A stretch of 64,000 nucleotides of DNA from Tachypleus tridentatus (GCF_004210375.1 NC_134834.1:89780170-89844169); one strand, 5' to 3'; shown: positions 21,495-33,087, counted from the stretch's first letter. Numbers and translations: made by a program. Notes: generated by a model from the sequence alone, not told the origin.

Positions 21495-24400
21495 ATGGTA
21501 CATTTACTAAGGGTGGGAGTTTTGAATTGTAATGGGTTGCGTAATGTTAGTAAGCTGTCTTATTATCTGGATTACTTTGTTACTAATTTTGATGTTGTTT
21601 GTTTACAGGAAACGTTTTTTACTGATGATTTTCCTGATGTCGTTCTGAAATTTTGGCCAGGTGTAGCTTTTAATAATTCTACTTCTGGCCGACAAGGGGT
21701 TGCCATCTTGGTACAGCAGTTTTGTGTGATAATGTTACATTCGTTTCTTCTGATGGGGTGGGTAGGGTTCTGACAGTCAAATTCAGTTTCGAGTCTTTGT
21801 CTTATCTGTTTATCATCTGTGTACGCTCCTCGCGATATCTCCGAGCGACGGGAATTTTCCAAAACTTGAGTATTGTTTGGATGGTTGCACAGGATTGCTT
21901 GTTGTGGGAGATTTTAATTGTGTGGTGGATGTGGCACGCGATCGATTTCCGGTCCGTTTCTACCGAGACGCCAGCCGTTCAGCTTTGTCCAGTTTCTTAA
22001 TAGGTTTGATTTGCTTGATGCGCATTCACTCATATCGCCGACTACACCTGGTTTCACATGGAAGCGTTTTGTTAATGGTGAGATGATGTCGTCACGTATT
22101 GACAGGGTTTTGCTTTCTTCTACCTTGCAGGGGACTGTCCAACGTTTCCGTACGTTGTGGTTTCCTGCTACAGATCACGTGCCTTTATTGGGCTTCGACC
22201 TTACTCTGCGACCAATTGTCAGAGGTCTATAATTTCTGGCACTCAACAACCAGTTATTGAGGGATGCCGAATATGTGAAAGCCATTAAGCTGTTGATCGC
22301 CAGAAGTCGTAGTTGGTCAGTTTATGGGACTGATAAAATTCAAATGGTATGAACAATTGAAATGCGCGTTCCGTATACTTACCGAGCGTTATTCGATTCT
22401 TCGTGCGCGGGCATCCCGTTCTCGCAAATGTCAGCTTGAGTCGTCCATCAATCGTGAGCTTCGAAAACTGACCCGTTTCCCTGGTAGATCTAAGGTCAAA
22501 TTGTATGAACTTGAAGATGCATTGAGACTTTGGATCACGATACCATAGAGGGGGCGAGGATTCGATCTCATATTCGTTGGTTTGAGGAGGGTGAGAGATC
22601 TACATCTTACTTTCTTCTTCGTATGGAAAAGGTCCGTCAAAGCAGAATTGAGTTTAGATCCATGCTCACTGATAGGGTGTGGAGGTGTCCGGTGTGGAAG
22701 ATATCGCTGCTGTTTTACATCAGTATTATTCCGCACTGTACTCTAAGGATATCGTTCTGCAGGCAGACATAGATTTAGTTCTCTCATTTGTTGATCGAAC
22801 TCTTTCCAGTGAACAAGCTAATATTTGTGATGCTCCATTCCACGGTTCCGGAAGTTATCGCTGCTTTAGACAGTTTACCGCTGGGCAAATCTCCTGGTTT
22901 GGATGGTTTTACCTCCGAATTTTTTCAAATATTTTCTACCCTTTTTGTTGACGACTTTTATCTGTCTTGTCTCAACTGTTTCACCCTCCACAGTTGCTCC
23001 GTACAATGTGTTCTGGGGTAATTGTTCCTATCCCGAAAGGGGATCGACGGCTGGCGGCTAACAGCCGGCCTTTGACATTGCTTTGCACTGACTATAAGCT
23101 TTTGGCCAAAGTGCTGGCTCGTCGCCTTCGTCTGTGATCTCCAGTTTAGTTTCAGATGACCAATCCGGGTGTATACCTGACGGACGTTGCTGATACCCAT
23201 TAACACTCGTTTTGCTATTGCAATCTTTGCACGTACCGGCCAGGGTGGAATCTTCTTGAAGCTCGATCAGATGCAAGCTTTGATCGGGTGGCCTATGACT
23301 ATCTATTTCAACTTCTTCTGCGTATGGGTTTTGGTTCTACTTTGTTCATTGGGTCAATCTTTGCTATACTTCTATTTCTAGTTGTGTAAAGTTTAATGGA
23401 TTCCTCACTAATGATTTTGCTATTACTCCGGGTATTCGTCAAGGATGCCCCATGTCTCTATGCTCTACTTTACGTTCTCAGTGTCGAACCGTTACGAAAT
23501 ATGTTAGTCCATAATGTACATATTACTGGTATTGGTGGTGATGTGCTACCACCACGCTCTTCACTTACTTATCAGCATGCTGATGATACCACCTTAACCC
23601 TGAGACGCCGAATCTTTGCCGCATGTGTTGGATGTCTGCCGAACTTTTGGCAAAGCTACTGGTGGGAAGATCAACTGGACCAAGAGTCAGGGTTTGTGGG
23701 TTGGTGTTTGGCCTCTTCTGCAGACTTCTGTCCTGGTGAGTTGAGAATTTCCAGGATCCTATTCGGATTTTGGGAATAGTTTTCCACTCTAATTTCGATG
23801 TGATGCTGCAAGATACGTGGCAGGTGTATTGCGCAGGGTATCTCGTGTCTTGGTGTCGTGGCGATTTCTGTTCTTTGTCGCTAAAGGGTAAATCTCTTGT
23901 GGTGAACCCTTGGTGGCATCGGTGTTATGGTACCCGTTGAATATACTGCGTTGCCAAGACAGTTTGAGGCTAGATTTCGCAAATGTATACTGGATTTTAT
24001 TTTTGGCGGGGAGGTATACATAAAGTGGCATACGGTATTCTGATTCGGAGTTATGATTGTGGAGGTATCAACTTGGTTGATGTTAACACTGTAAACTCGC
24101 ACATTCCGTTGAAGTTGTTGCAGCGTTGTTTGATGCTTCTTGTCCTTCCACCTTGCGACAACTTCTTTCTGGATTTTTTTTATTAAGTAATCTCTTAAGC
24201 TTTCGGATTCTTCAATGCCGTATTTTGCCACGTTTTGTGAAATCGTTACCTTCTATATTCAGGAAATGTTTCATGCCTGGAAGGTTCTTCTTGGGATAAA
24301 GGGATTGTCCCAGCTCCTCTTTCCCCCAAATTTTGATGAACCTTTTGTTTTTCAATCCGGCTATTGTTGATCGCCACCGAACATTTCATTTTCCTGAATT

Positions 24401-25331
24401 TATTAACGCAGGTTTGGTTCAGGTCCGTCATTTAATGTACGAGGTGCTCCCTGCTTTTCTTCCGGTGGGGGCAGTGATTGAAATGTGTACGGACGCTGAC
24501 CCGTTGGCCATGCCCGCACAATTTTTCACATTTTCATATGCTCAGGAGGCGTTGCCTGTGGAGTGGTTGCCGTTTTTGTCTACCCGGCTCTTCTCCTCCG
24601 TCGTCCACACGTGTTTGTGGATTTATATTTTCTGGACCACCTGATAATCGAGTTCATTTTCAAGGTTTATCTCTGCGGCAACTGGTGGGATATATACAGT
24701 TTTCACTCGCTAATAACTTCCCTGCTCCATCTCTACTGGGGATATTGTTCCTCCTGGAGACTGGAAACGCATTCGTAAAAACGCTTATTCTTCTTTGTTG
24801 GTTTTTTGTTTGTGATGTAGATTATTTACCTGGTTGCGGGCGATTACCACAAATGTCAAGCTGATACATATGGACAGACATCCACAGGGTTGTGCACTTT
24901 CTGTTCCCAGGCGCCAGAAACCATAGACCATCTGTTTTCCAATGTCCTTTGTACAGCCCTTGTGGTCATATGTATATAAATTATTGGCATTTTATTTTGA
25001 TGTCCCATATCAAACTGGGTATGGAGATGCCTCTTGAGTGGGATCTCATCCTTCGTTACCCAGGAGATGCTGGAACATATTCCGTTTAATTACAAGTTTG
25101 GCACGTCAGGTTATATATGTTCTGCTCGTTCAGTTTTTTTTGGCACGAAATCGCGTCATTCATTTAATTTCCATGTTTAAAGTGCGTGTACGGAGACATA
25201 TATATCTTCATTATCGTAGATCTTTGTTACATAACCTCATTAAATGTTTTTTTATTCTGTGTATTCTTATGTTGGTAGCTTGGTAAACCCAAGGTGCCCA
25301 AGGTTATTTCTTGTGTACGTTGTTAAGATAA
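21495..25331 (+). pseudogene. LINE ORF2 (endonuclease-reverse transcriptase), copy B, heavily frameshifted
   Basis: Opens MVHLLRVGVLNCNGLRN and stays in frame through LQETFFTDDFPDVVLKFWPG to a frameshift near 21720. Later pieces match copy A: SRIDRVLLSS near 22090, PLGKSPGLDGFTSEFF near 22870, the LDQMQA motif A near 23260, and YQHADDTTLTL near 23565. Many one-base insertions and deletions separate them, and the C-terminal region (24400-25330) is split over all three frames. Because frameshift positions mostly differ between the two copies, a comparison identifies the likely original frame at nearly every site. Neither copy can encode the protein as written. Confidence 0.85.
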
Positions 25332-25595
25332 GTTATTTCATTATATTTTTGTTACCAATGCAAGATCCATTGATTTTTTGTTTGTTAATGTTCATTATAA
25401 TGTTTGTTGGATTGCTGTTCCAATTACCTCTTTTATTTCTTTTTCCCTTAATTTTATTAACTTTGTGGTAATTTTTCAGCATGGTAATCTACAGAGTTAT
25501 TGTTACATGCTAATTCATTAACTCCTGTGTTTTATTTGTTGTATTTCTGTGTATACCCCTCGTTGAGGTGGGATAAATAAAAAAAAAAAAAAAAA

Positions 25596-25688
25596 CCGGT
25601 TCTCGTCCGATCACCGAAGCTTCAAAGCAACGGGTGGGCCTGGAGTACTTTGGGAGGGTGACCACCTGGGAATACCGGGTGAGATGAC
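25596..25688 (+). rRNA. 5S rRNA gene, 3' two-thirds, diverged copy
   Basis: Same position as 17873-17964 but with several changes in box A and the following stem (gaagcttcaaagcaacgggt, then gggcctggagtactttggga) and one small deletion near the 3' end (GGGTGAGATGAC). Box C (TGGGAGGGTGACCACCTG) is unchanged. It would be unusual for functional 5S; either this broken copy drifts freely or the local consensus is poor. Confidence 0.85.
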
Positions 25689-25700
25689 TTTTTTTTTTTT
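25689..25700 (+). terminator. RNA polymerase III terminator, second unit
   Basis: Twelve T follow the 5S 3' end, again succeeded by cacgttgaaa. Confidence 0.8.
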
Positions 25701-27562
25701 CACGTTGAAATTTTGTAGGTCTCTGCAAAGAGCTGGATACGATTCCCTTTACCTTTTCACAATTTCTGATTTAAGAGATAAAAATCCTTCCCGAAAGAGA
25801 GAAAGAAAGTGGTTGACTCAATTGAAGTGCCTTAATACTGGGTATTTATTATGGTAAACTGTTGGGAAAACATTTTTTATTATAGGAACTAATCAACTTT
25901 CCATCAACAAGTCAGTTGATAAAACACGCTTCCGAAAACGAAATTCAAACATTCATTTCCTGCGATCGTTCAAGAAAGTAGCAGCTCTCTAAGCAGGTGG
26001 CGTTAGCCGCGTTCCATTTCAATTTAAACCAAACCCCTCCAATCAGACGTACATTGGAGAAAAGAAATAAACTATCTTAGCGGGTCGATCTTCGGAATGC
26101 ACAAAAGGGTGCGAAATCTACAAAACAGAAACTTCGTTAATGAGTAGATCCAGCCCACATAATCTAAGGCAGTCTTATACAGATGGAACGTTAAACTATT
26201 TCCCTAAACTCACAAAATGCGTGCACGTTTTGCCTAAGAAAAACCGATTGTCGAGGGCTCTGTCTGCTACACAGAAGAAGGCGATGCGACAAATATTTCG
26301 AGTTTTCCTTACGCAACGTTCGTTCATACGTTTTGTAAAATTGCTGTTTTTTAGAGAATATCTTTTGAAGAAAGAGTAGCTCTCTGCTAAGCAGGTGGCG
26401 TGAGCCGCGTTCCATTTCACTTTTAAACCAAACAATCAATGACGTTAGTAGAGAAAAAGAAAGAAATAAACTATATTACTGGTCGATCTTGGAATGCACA
26501 AAGGGTGTGAAATCTACAAACTTAAACTTCGTTGTGAGTAGATCCAGCCCACATCAATCTAAGGCAGTCTTATACAGATGGAATTTAAAACGTTTCCCTA
26601 TTTCGCAAATTGTCTCTGCTTTGCATCGTTTTGCCTAAGAAAAAGCAATTGTCGAGGGATCTGTCTGCTACACAGAAAAGGCGATGCGACAAATATTTCG
26701 AGTTTCCTTACATAACGTTCGCTGATTGTAAAATTACTTTGTCTAGAAATATAACCCAGCAGAGAGAGACTTACTGACACATCGACGATTGCATTCCTAT
26801 TTATAAATCAAGTATCTATTTTAAAACTACGTACATTTTGAAGTTAACTTTCCATAACGACAAGAGTCTTTGCTATTGGGTATAAAACAAAATAGGTGAG
26901 TGGAAACAACATGAAAAAAAAAGTTACAAGGAACAGTAAAGGCAAAATTGAAAACTTAACGAGTGAAAGAAAAACTTGAAGGAAACGTTTCAGATAAGTA
27001 GGAACTCGTGCAGTGGCACGCTTCCGACTCGCGAACGGTAGTAGCCGAGTGTGACAGGTGCTGTTCCTTTTATTCATTCTTGTTTCTATAACGTCAGAGA
27101 ATTATTCCCAGTTTTTTACGTACTTATCATTAATATCCATACACTTCTTTGGCGAGGAGACAAAAGGAGAGCGGCTTCTGGGAGCACTCCCCACTAGACG
27201 GTGGCTCCAGCGTTTAATACTATTTTGTCGTAGGGGAGACAGAGGCGAGCACACGACTTCTCGATGGAAACCAAAATACACGTTAATAAAACACAGAGTA
27301 AATTAATGTAAATAGCCAAATGACGAATAAAAGAAGGTGAATATTATAATAATTCTAACCAGTTGCAAGCTCGTGTTAAAATCTAAATTCTGCACACACA
27401 CATCTGTAAGTGATGGGATGTGAGCCTGCAATGTAACGAGAGTAAAATACCAGATTTTGCAAAGTAGGTCCGAAAGAAATATAAAGAAGACATAAACACC
27501 AACATGTGATCTAAAGACGTTTGAGAAAAGTTCTCAGAGGCTAAATTGATTCAATTTAATGT
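25701..27562 (+). repeat. 5S intergenic spacer, unit B to C, cut by the scaffold gap
   Basis: Colinear with 17976-19835. The two subrepeats are at about 25968-26363 and 26364-26755, with many small indels. The sequence runs into N bases about 260 bp before the next 5S 5' piece would be expected. Confidence 0.85.
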
Positions 27563-28062
27563 NNNNNNNNNNNNNNNNNNNNNNNNNNNNNNNNNNNNNN
27601 NNNNNNNNNNNNNNNNNNNNNNNNNNNNNNNNNNNNNNNNNNNNNNNNNNNNNNNNNNNNNNNNNNNNNNNNNNNNNNNNNNNNNNNNNNNNNNNNNNNN
27701 NNNNNNNNNNNNNNNNNNNNNNNNNNNNNNNNNNNNNNNNNNNNNNNNNNNNNNNNNNNNNNNNNNNNNNNNNNNNNNNNNNNNNNNNNNNNNNNNNNNN
27801 NNNNNNNNNNNNNNNNNNNNNNNNNNNNNNNNNNNNNNNNNNNNNNNNNNNNNNNNNNNNNNNNNNNNNNNNNNNNNNNNNNNNNNNNNNNNNNNNNNNN
27901 NNNNNNNNNNNNNNNNNNNNNNNNNNNNNNNNNNNNNNNNNNNNNNNNNNNNNNNNNNNNNNNNNNNNNNNNNNNNNNNNNNNNNNNNNNNNNNNNNNNN
28001 NNNNNNNNNNNNNNNNNNNNNNNNNNNNNNNNNNNNNNNNNNNNNNNNNNNNNNNNNNNNNN
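27563..28062. other. Assembly gap, exactly 500 N
   Basis: Exactly 500 N bases, a conventional placeholder for a gap of unknown size. It falls inside the tandem array, so the true number of 5S/LINE units here is unknown. Confidence 0.98.
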
Positions 28063-28812
28063 TTAATGGGCTAAAAGAAAATTTTAGCTTCAAAATGTAA
28101 TTTCCAGTTTGAAATGCTATTAAAGTAATTATTCATATTTTGAAATAGTTATTTCTTCCTGTCACTGAGTGTGAAATTTGATATTTTAACAGTATTTTAG
28201 AAGGTTATTAAAAACTACTTTTTCACACCCTTGGTAAGATAGAAAGGCATTGGTTAACTTCTCTGAAAGATAACCGATAAAATTTCCCAAGAGATTATTA
28301 ATGCTAAAACAATGTCAAATTATGTAAGTCGGTATGTATACAAGATACAATAATGTCAGTTGCTTTCGATACCTGCCAGTAATTATTATGGGCTATTGCC
28401 AAAAAAAGTTGGCTTTTATAATATTAAATACATAGTAAACGTAGCTGAATAGTTTCTCTAAGTAAAGCTATTTTGTGGTGTGTTATTTCACTTCATTGTT
28501 TTATTTGTTTAGCGAATAGCTACAGAATGGTCTGTCAGGAGCTGTATCCACCGAAATACTCGAACCCAACATAAAAGAATTACAATTATCAAATCACTCT
28601 GGTGGGTTCCAGGAGGAGGTTTATGTTGATTTGTCTATTTCTCATTGGAGTGATAGTTTTGTGCTTTGATTATATGGAAAATAATGTTAAACTAACGAAA
28701 TTTTAAATAAAAATAGCAATTAATCTGGATTTAAGTAATCCTATAAACTACTGAAAATTGTCATAAAATTTCATAGGCGAGTATAAAGCTCTGGTGTTTG
28801 CATACATGTTAG
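28063..28812. other. Intergenic, nothing recognised
   Basis: AT-rich sequence right of the gap. It shows no similarity to the array unit, so the array ends within the gap. Confidence 0.5.
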
Positions 28813-28940
28813 AACTGTATCTCAAGACGGTTCTTATGGGTGTTAAAACTTTTTCGAAAATAAAATACAGGACAACGTTTTGACATTCTAAAAAAAGTTG
28901 TTTTTTTTTTATACCCACCGTCCTGAAATACAGTTTTACT
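28813..28940. repeat. Penelope-like element terminal fragments in inverted arrangement
   Basis: 28813-28893 reads aactgtatctcaagacggtt, tgggtgttaaaactttt, aaaatacaggacaacgtttt. 28908-28938 holds the reverse complement of its first part (tacccaccgtcctgaaatacag). A related segment is at 31721-31812. Terminal sequences of this kind in Penelope-like elements, as I recall them, carry a hammerhead motif (see 31721). The identification is tentative. Confidence 0.4.
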
Positions 28941-29526
28941 TCAACTGAGTTTATCGTCATCACGGATTTATTAGAAGTAATAGATAAAATACATGGCCAA
29001 GGTCATGGACGAATTTGTGTTAAAGAACAATCGTGTTTTAACAAAAGTTAAACGAGCTTGCCCTACAATACTGGCTGCAGTTCAACATATGTTAATTTAA
29101 AGTGAGGTGTGTGCTACTGTTTTCTAAACTGAACATCTTCACTTAATGTATTCGTGAAATGATCAGAAATGTTCTTCCAACAGCAACTCGTCTTGTAAAC
29201 TAACGCATTTGTTAAACACGCGTGATTGCTTAAATCTATCAATTCTTACTTAATAAATATATCGAATTTATTCATGGTGATAAGTGCTTTACACATGACT
29301 AGTTAATCTCATTCCACATAGGGAGACCGAGAGATTGAGATACAATGTGATCTACCATTGGCTGATATATGTTGTTATGGTAACGCGAATTTAACAAAAA
29401 AATATCAAAGGAAAAGGCAACAGAAACGTGTGTATATTACTTTTTTTGTTTCAATACTCCCCAACTCAAGCCAAAATAAATATGTTTATATGAAAGAAAA
29501 TGGGCTTACTATAATGACCACATCCA
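28941..29526. other. Intergenic, nothing recognised
   Basis: AT-rich; no gene or matched repeat seen. Confidence 0.4.
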
Positions 29527-30612
29527 CGGAGATGCCAACTATTTCAAATGACTGAGCGTAATGATGGTAGACAGAACCCGTACAGATATCGTACAACCAC
29601 TGGATACAGTTTGGGTCATCCATGTCTGTGGATCCATCTGTGGCTAAACTGTAAACACTGTTAGTAAGTATGCTTGAAATCATTTTGTCATCTTCACAAC
29701 ACAACATTTGTACAATGGCTGTAGTTTTGGTTCTAGCACAGCCATATTTTTCGCTACATCAGAGTCTGGGAACATTTCTCTGAATACATGTCCTGCATGA
29801 GAGGCTACAGCTAGGTAAATTATAAGCAATGACGAATTGCGTGAACATCACTTCTGCATTTATGGTTTCATATTCTGAATTCTTACTCATAAATGTCGTT
29901 ATCTGCATCATTTTGTCTTTGCCTCAGTTTTTTATTGGTGAGATGCCGACTTTGTATGTCTGGAACAATCGTTTATTCCGCCATGTGCCACAGAAAATCG
30001 ATGTGACAAACTGTACAAAATGCATGACTGTCACTGACTTTGATGGAATGATCGGATATTTTGCACTATACTCTTTCCTAAATTTTTTATTCACAATTTT
30101 AGTCCTTTTAGATTTACCAGAAACAAGACAATCTGGTGAACGAGGCCTCTTTTTTTTCACTTGTGAATCATCACATTGGTGTTCCTATGCCGCATAGAAA
30201 ACGAGAAATGCCCATCTACGCGAGCGCTGATTGGCTAACAAACACTGACGACGTAACTATGGATTCACCCACGTACCCAGTATGGAGAATCACCGCACTC
30301 AAAGTATTGGTAAACGTCGGAGATACAAATATTTTTTATTATTTCAAGCACAAACACGATTATCGCAAGCAGCCATTTGGACTATGTCTTTTATTTATTA
30401 TCAAAATGTATTTGTATCTCACTAGAAATTTTCTTTTCACCACTTTCAAGCCCTGGGGGAACAATTTATCACTTTATTGTACAGGCCTATATAATATATA
30501 ATAATTTGGGAGTTGCAACAAGTCGTAATATTTGTCTGTATGAGCGTATCGTCGTAATGTATACACCAAAATCGTAATGATTACACTCAAATCATAATGG
30601 TTGGCATCTCTG
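29527..30612 (-). mobile_element. Internally deleted hAT-like DNA transposon with TIRs and TSD
   Basis: The ends are inverted: CGGAGATGCCAAC at 29527 and CAGAGATGCCAAC (reverse complement of 30600-30612). Both sides are flanked by catcca (29521-29526 and 30613-30618). Within the element, the minus strand encodes a BED-like finger in two frames at 30160-29920: KKKRPRSPDCLVSGKSKRTK, SDSHAFCTVCHIDF, then SVAHGGIND and RH...SHQ residues. Near 29690-29590 comes SVYSLATDGSTDMDDP with LYPVVVRY in a shifted frame, typical of the hAT/KIAA1586-type transposase core. The catalytic C-terminal half is missing: coding sequence runs straight into the left terminal repeat. It is a 1,086-bp non-autonomous derivative with frameshifts. 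Confidence 0.75.
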
Positions 30613-31287
30613 CATCCAAGTCATGGTTGTAAATTCTAAAGCTGCGTTTCACATCATTGGTGTGTCCCATAATGGCGTAAGTAATGCCAATTACTTCGAG
30701 TTTGATGCAGACGATTCGATTTATATTTAAAATTTAAACTATAGGTTCATTTATTTCGTGGCGAGTTTATACAAAACCTGAAAAAACTATCCACAAACGC
30801 CGAACAAAAAAGAAAGTAGCGAAATAGATGACGAAGGTCTGTAACAATAAAACAATGAATGTATAAATATTTATATATGGAAATAAATCAATTAAACAAC
30901 AATGATAAATTTAAAGATTTAAAAAAACAACTAAAATTTCAGTTAAACACAAACAACATGTAGAATTGTTTAATATCCAGCTATCATGGGAAAAGTCTAA
31001 ATGTTGCTATAGTAACTAAGAATTAATAAAGTTGTCAAGGATGAGGGGTCTTTGAGCACTCTACCTGGTTACAATGTTTTTAAATAGTCTCAAATCAACG
31101 AATAAGAATGATTTTCAAAATTTAGTCTATTTTATATTTGCGAACAATCACAATATTTTAATACTAAATGTAGCAAGGAAGTGTTATGATGTAACTGTGA
31201 GCTGTTTTATACATCCAGAGAGAAACATGGCTATACCAATACGAAATTCGGGACGAAATAAATATTAACTCCTCACTTACTATAGTA
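30613..31287. other. Intergenic, nothing recognised
   Basis: AT-rich. Several short frames, none with a recognisable motif. Confidence 0.4.
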
Positions 31288-31530
31288 CCGGCATCGCCAG
31301 GTGGTTAAGGTACTAGACTCATAATCTTAGGGTCACGGGTTCGAATCCACGTCACACCTAATATGCTCACCTTTTCAGCCGTGGAAACGTTATAAAGTGT
31401 GGTCAACTCCACTTTTCGTTGATAAAAGAGTAGCCCAAGAGTTGGCGGTGGGTGGTGATGATTAGCTGCCTTCCCTCTAGTCTTACAGTTAAATTAGGGA
31501 CAACTAGCGCAGATATTCCTCGGTCTACAT
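31288..31530 (+). repeat. tRNA-headed SINE
   Basis: The head ggcatcgccaggtggttaag with B box GGGTTCGAATCC is followed by the common body (gtagcccaagagttggcggt, gctgccttccctctagtctt) and a truncated tail. Confidence 0.85.
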
Positions 31531-31720
31531 AAACGTAGCAACCATCTGAGTTGACATAAAATGTCAACCAGTCACTTGAATTAACGGTTCACGTAATGTA
31601 ACATCAACTCCTTAAGGTATATTAGGGTGTATATATTACTTACTACTATGCTTCACCGCTTGTTGTAATATAACATGGCCTTGTCTGAATGAATCGTGTC
31701 GCGAAAGATATTTCCAGTAA

Positions 31721-31812
31721 TGTATCTGCGAACGGCTGGTATGGGTATTAAAACTTTAATAATAAAACACAGAACAACGTTTTGACCTTCTCAAGTCATT
31801 TTCAAAATAACC
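31721..31812 (-). repeat. Penelope-like terminal fragment with decayed hammerhead-like motif
   Basis: The minus strand reads TTGAAAATGACTTGAGAAGG, TCAAAACGTTGTTCTGTG, then TTAAAGTTTTAATACCCATA and CGCAGATAC. Known Penelope-like termini carry a type I hammerhead (CUGANGA, stem II, GAAA). Here the stem GACTT/AGGTC is partly kept, but CUGANGA has become TTGAAAA and GAAAC has become CAAAAC, so catalysis is unlikely. The assignment is from memory of these termini. Confidence 0.45.
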
Positions 31813-32359
31813 CGACGCTTTCATGCTTTAAAAAATCATTTATAAATATAAACTAATATACTTTTAAGAATGTGAAATAAGATTAATTAGGACAGTAATA
31901 AATTTCAAATATAACAATATTTTGCTACATCAAATGTGCGCCAACTGATAACTATACAACATAAATATATATAATAGTAAACATCCTCTAGAACGGTCAA
32001 ATTGGTGTCTTCACTGCAATAGCACTTCTTCAAACAGAGGATTTCTTGTATAATAAAAACAATTCTAATTCTTTTGTCGTTTCAGCAAGTCCACTGGTCT
32101 CAGGTTTAAACGTGAATTTTACAGAAAAAAGAAAACTTTGTAGTCAAAAGAACTACTCATACTGATTAATTTTGCAGGTTCACATTTTTTATAAAACATA
32201 TGTGCTAATTAATAAATGAAACATATAACTTGGTGCAGAAAGAGCCCTTTCCGAGCGGCAATTCGAACGTTTTAGTTTTACGTTTGCCGCTAGGAAAGTA
32301 CTGTGGAGTAATAGTTGCCAAACAAACTGCCAACGCCAGAGCGTTGAATGTAAATAAAC
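31813..32359. other. Intergenic, nothing recognised
   Basis: No gene seen. It ends in a GC-richer stretch just upstream of the putative start at 32360. Confidence 0.4.
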
Positions 32360-32539
32360 ATGGCCAGTGCATACGGAGAAACAGAGGCAGAGTCTGTTTT
32401 GATTTCGTGTTCTGAACAGTGTCGAGTGGCGCCATATCAATCTCGAACCTACTCTGAACGAACCTAGAACAGTTACTTTTGACACAGATCTGACAAGTTC
32501 TAGTGATGAGGACAGTTCCACGAGCAAGAGTAGTGGAAC
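32360..32539 (+). pseudogene. First exon-like fragment of a P2X7-tail-like (ballast-domain) protein, frameshifted
   Basis: ATG 32360 opens MASAYGETEAESVLISCSEQ and then CRVAPYQ. The sequence tatcaatctcgaacctact becomes YQFEPT if one C is ignored. PYQFEP is the hallmark of invertebrate proteins related to the cytoplasmic P2X7 tail. In the shifted frame the acidic/serine run LTSSSDEDSSTSKSSGT follows, also usual in this family. It ends at gaact followed by gtgagtga, a good splice donor. The cysteine-rich zinc-binding part would be in later exons; I do not see it before 33 kb. The single-base shift makes it a pseudogene or a sequence error. The family call comes from memory of the motif. Confidence 0.5.
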
Positions 32540-33087
32540 TGTGAGTGATACTGAAGAAATAAGATTATATATTAAAACAACATGCTTTATGAGGTTTATG
32601 AGATTTACATTTAATATGACAATGTCAAAGTACTGTGTTAAGATTACTTTTATTATGATGAGTTATGGAAATATGTTATGGAGTTTATATTTGATTGTTT
32701 ACAAGTCTACAATGTTTTTTTTTTAAATACATAAAATGTACTTGATTACTTCAACATGTTCAAGACATAGTCTTATTTCAATTTATCTTGATATGTCAAA
32801 TTTGAAAAATGGTATTCTTCAAACTTTTCCATGTGTAAAAATGATACAAAAACATCTACAGAATGATCTACCAGCTTTTAAACTTCAAATATACTCTATT
32901 TGGGATAGATTTGTCCACTGTCTAGACTAAGAAATCAAGATTTCACTGACTCTAAGGTGCCACAAATGCAAAACACGCTCATGAACGTGAAATGTGTATG
33001 TCTAGTTACATTCTTCAAAAACTTGTACTTTTTAAATTATTATATTATACTAGTTATTGTTTATCACTTTATACTGCACACATACCT
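32540..33087. other. Stretch between the two convergent exons
   Basis: AT-rich and consistent with intron sequence of either neighbour. A 64-codon frame at 32736-32930 is not recognised. Confidence 0.35.

Larger units (their letters stand above)
20117..25595 (+). mobile_element. Tx1-clade-like LINE inserted in 5S rDNA, copy B
   Basis: Same structure, same junctions and nearly the same length (about 5.48 kb) as copy A. The 3' poly(A) is followed directly by ccggttctcgtc, so the target duplication is 12-13 bp. ORF1 is intact. ORF2 has more frameshifts than in copy A, increasing from about 22 kb rightwards. Confidence 0.92.
11263..27562 (+). repeat. Tandem array of LINE-interrupted 5S rDNA units (about 7.74 kb period)
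   Basis: Corresponding landmarks repeat at a constant offset: spacer motif tctagaaatataacccagca at 11281, 19028 and 26741; 5S 5' part at 12339 and 20078; ORF1 start at 12497 and 20238; 5S 3' part at 17873 and 25596. The array enters on the left inside the spacer at about 11263 and is cut on the right by a 500-N gap inside the third unit's spacer. The LINE, the 5S pieces and the spacer all repeat together, so the whole interrupted unit appears to have been multiplied. Confidence 0.95.

Noticed and set aside
27546-28100. Long open frames across the gap
   Set aside because: They consist of N bases; they are artefacts of the placeholder gap.
30136-30501. 121-codon plus frame beside the hAT-like element
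   Set aside because: It lies within the 5' region of the minus-strand hAT-like element and its terminal repeat; no protein similarity recognised.
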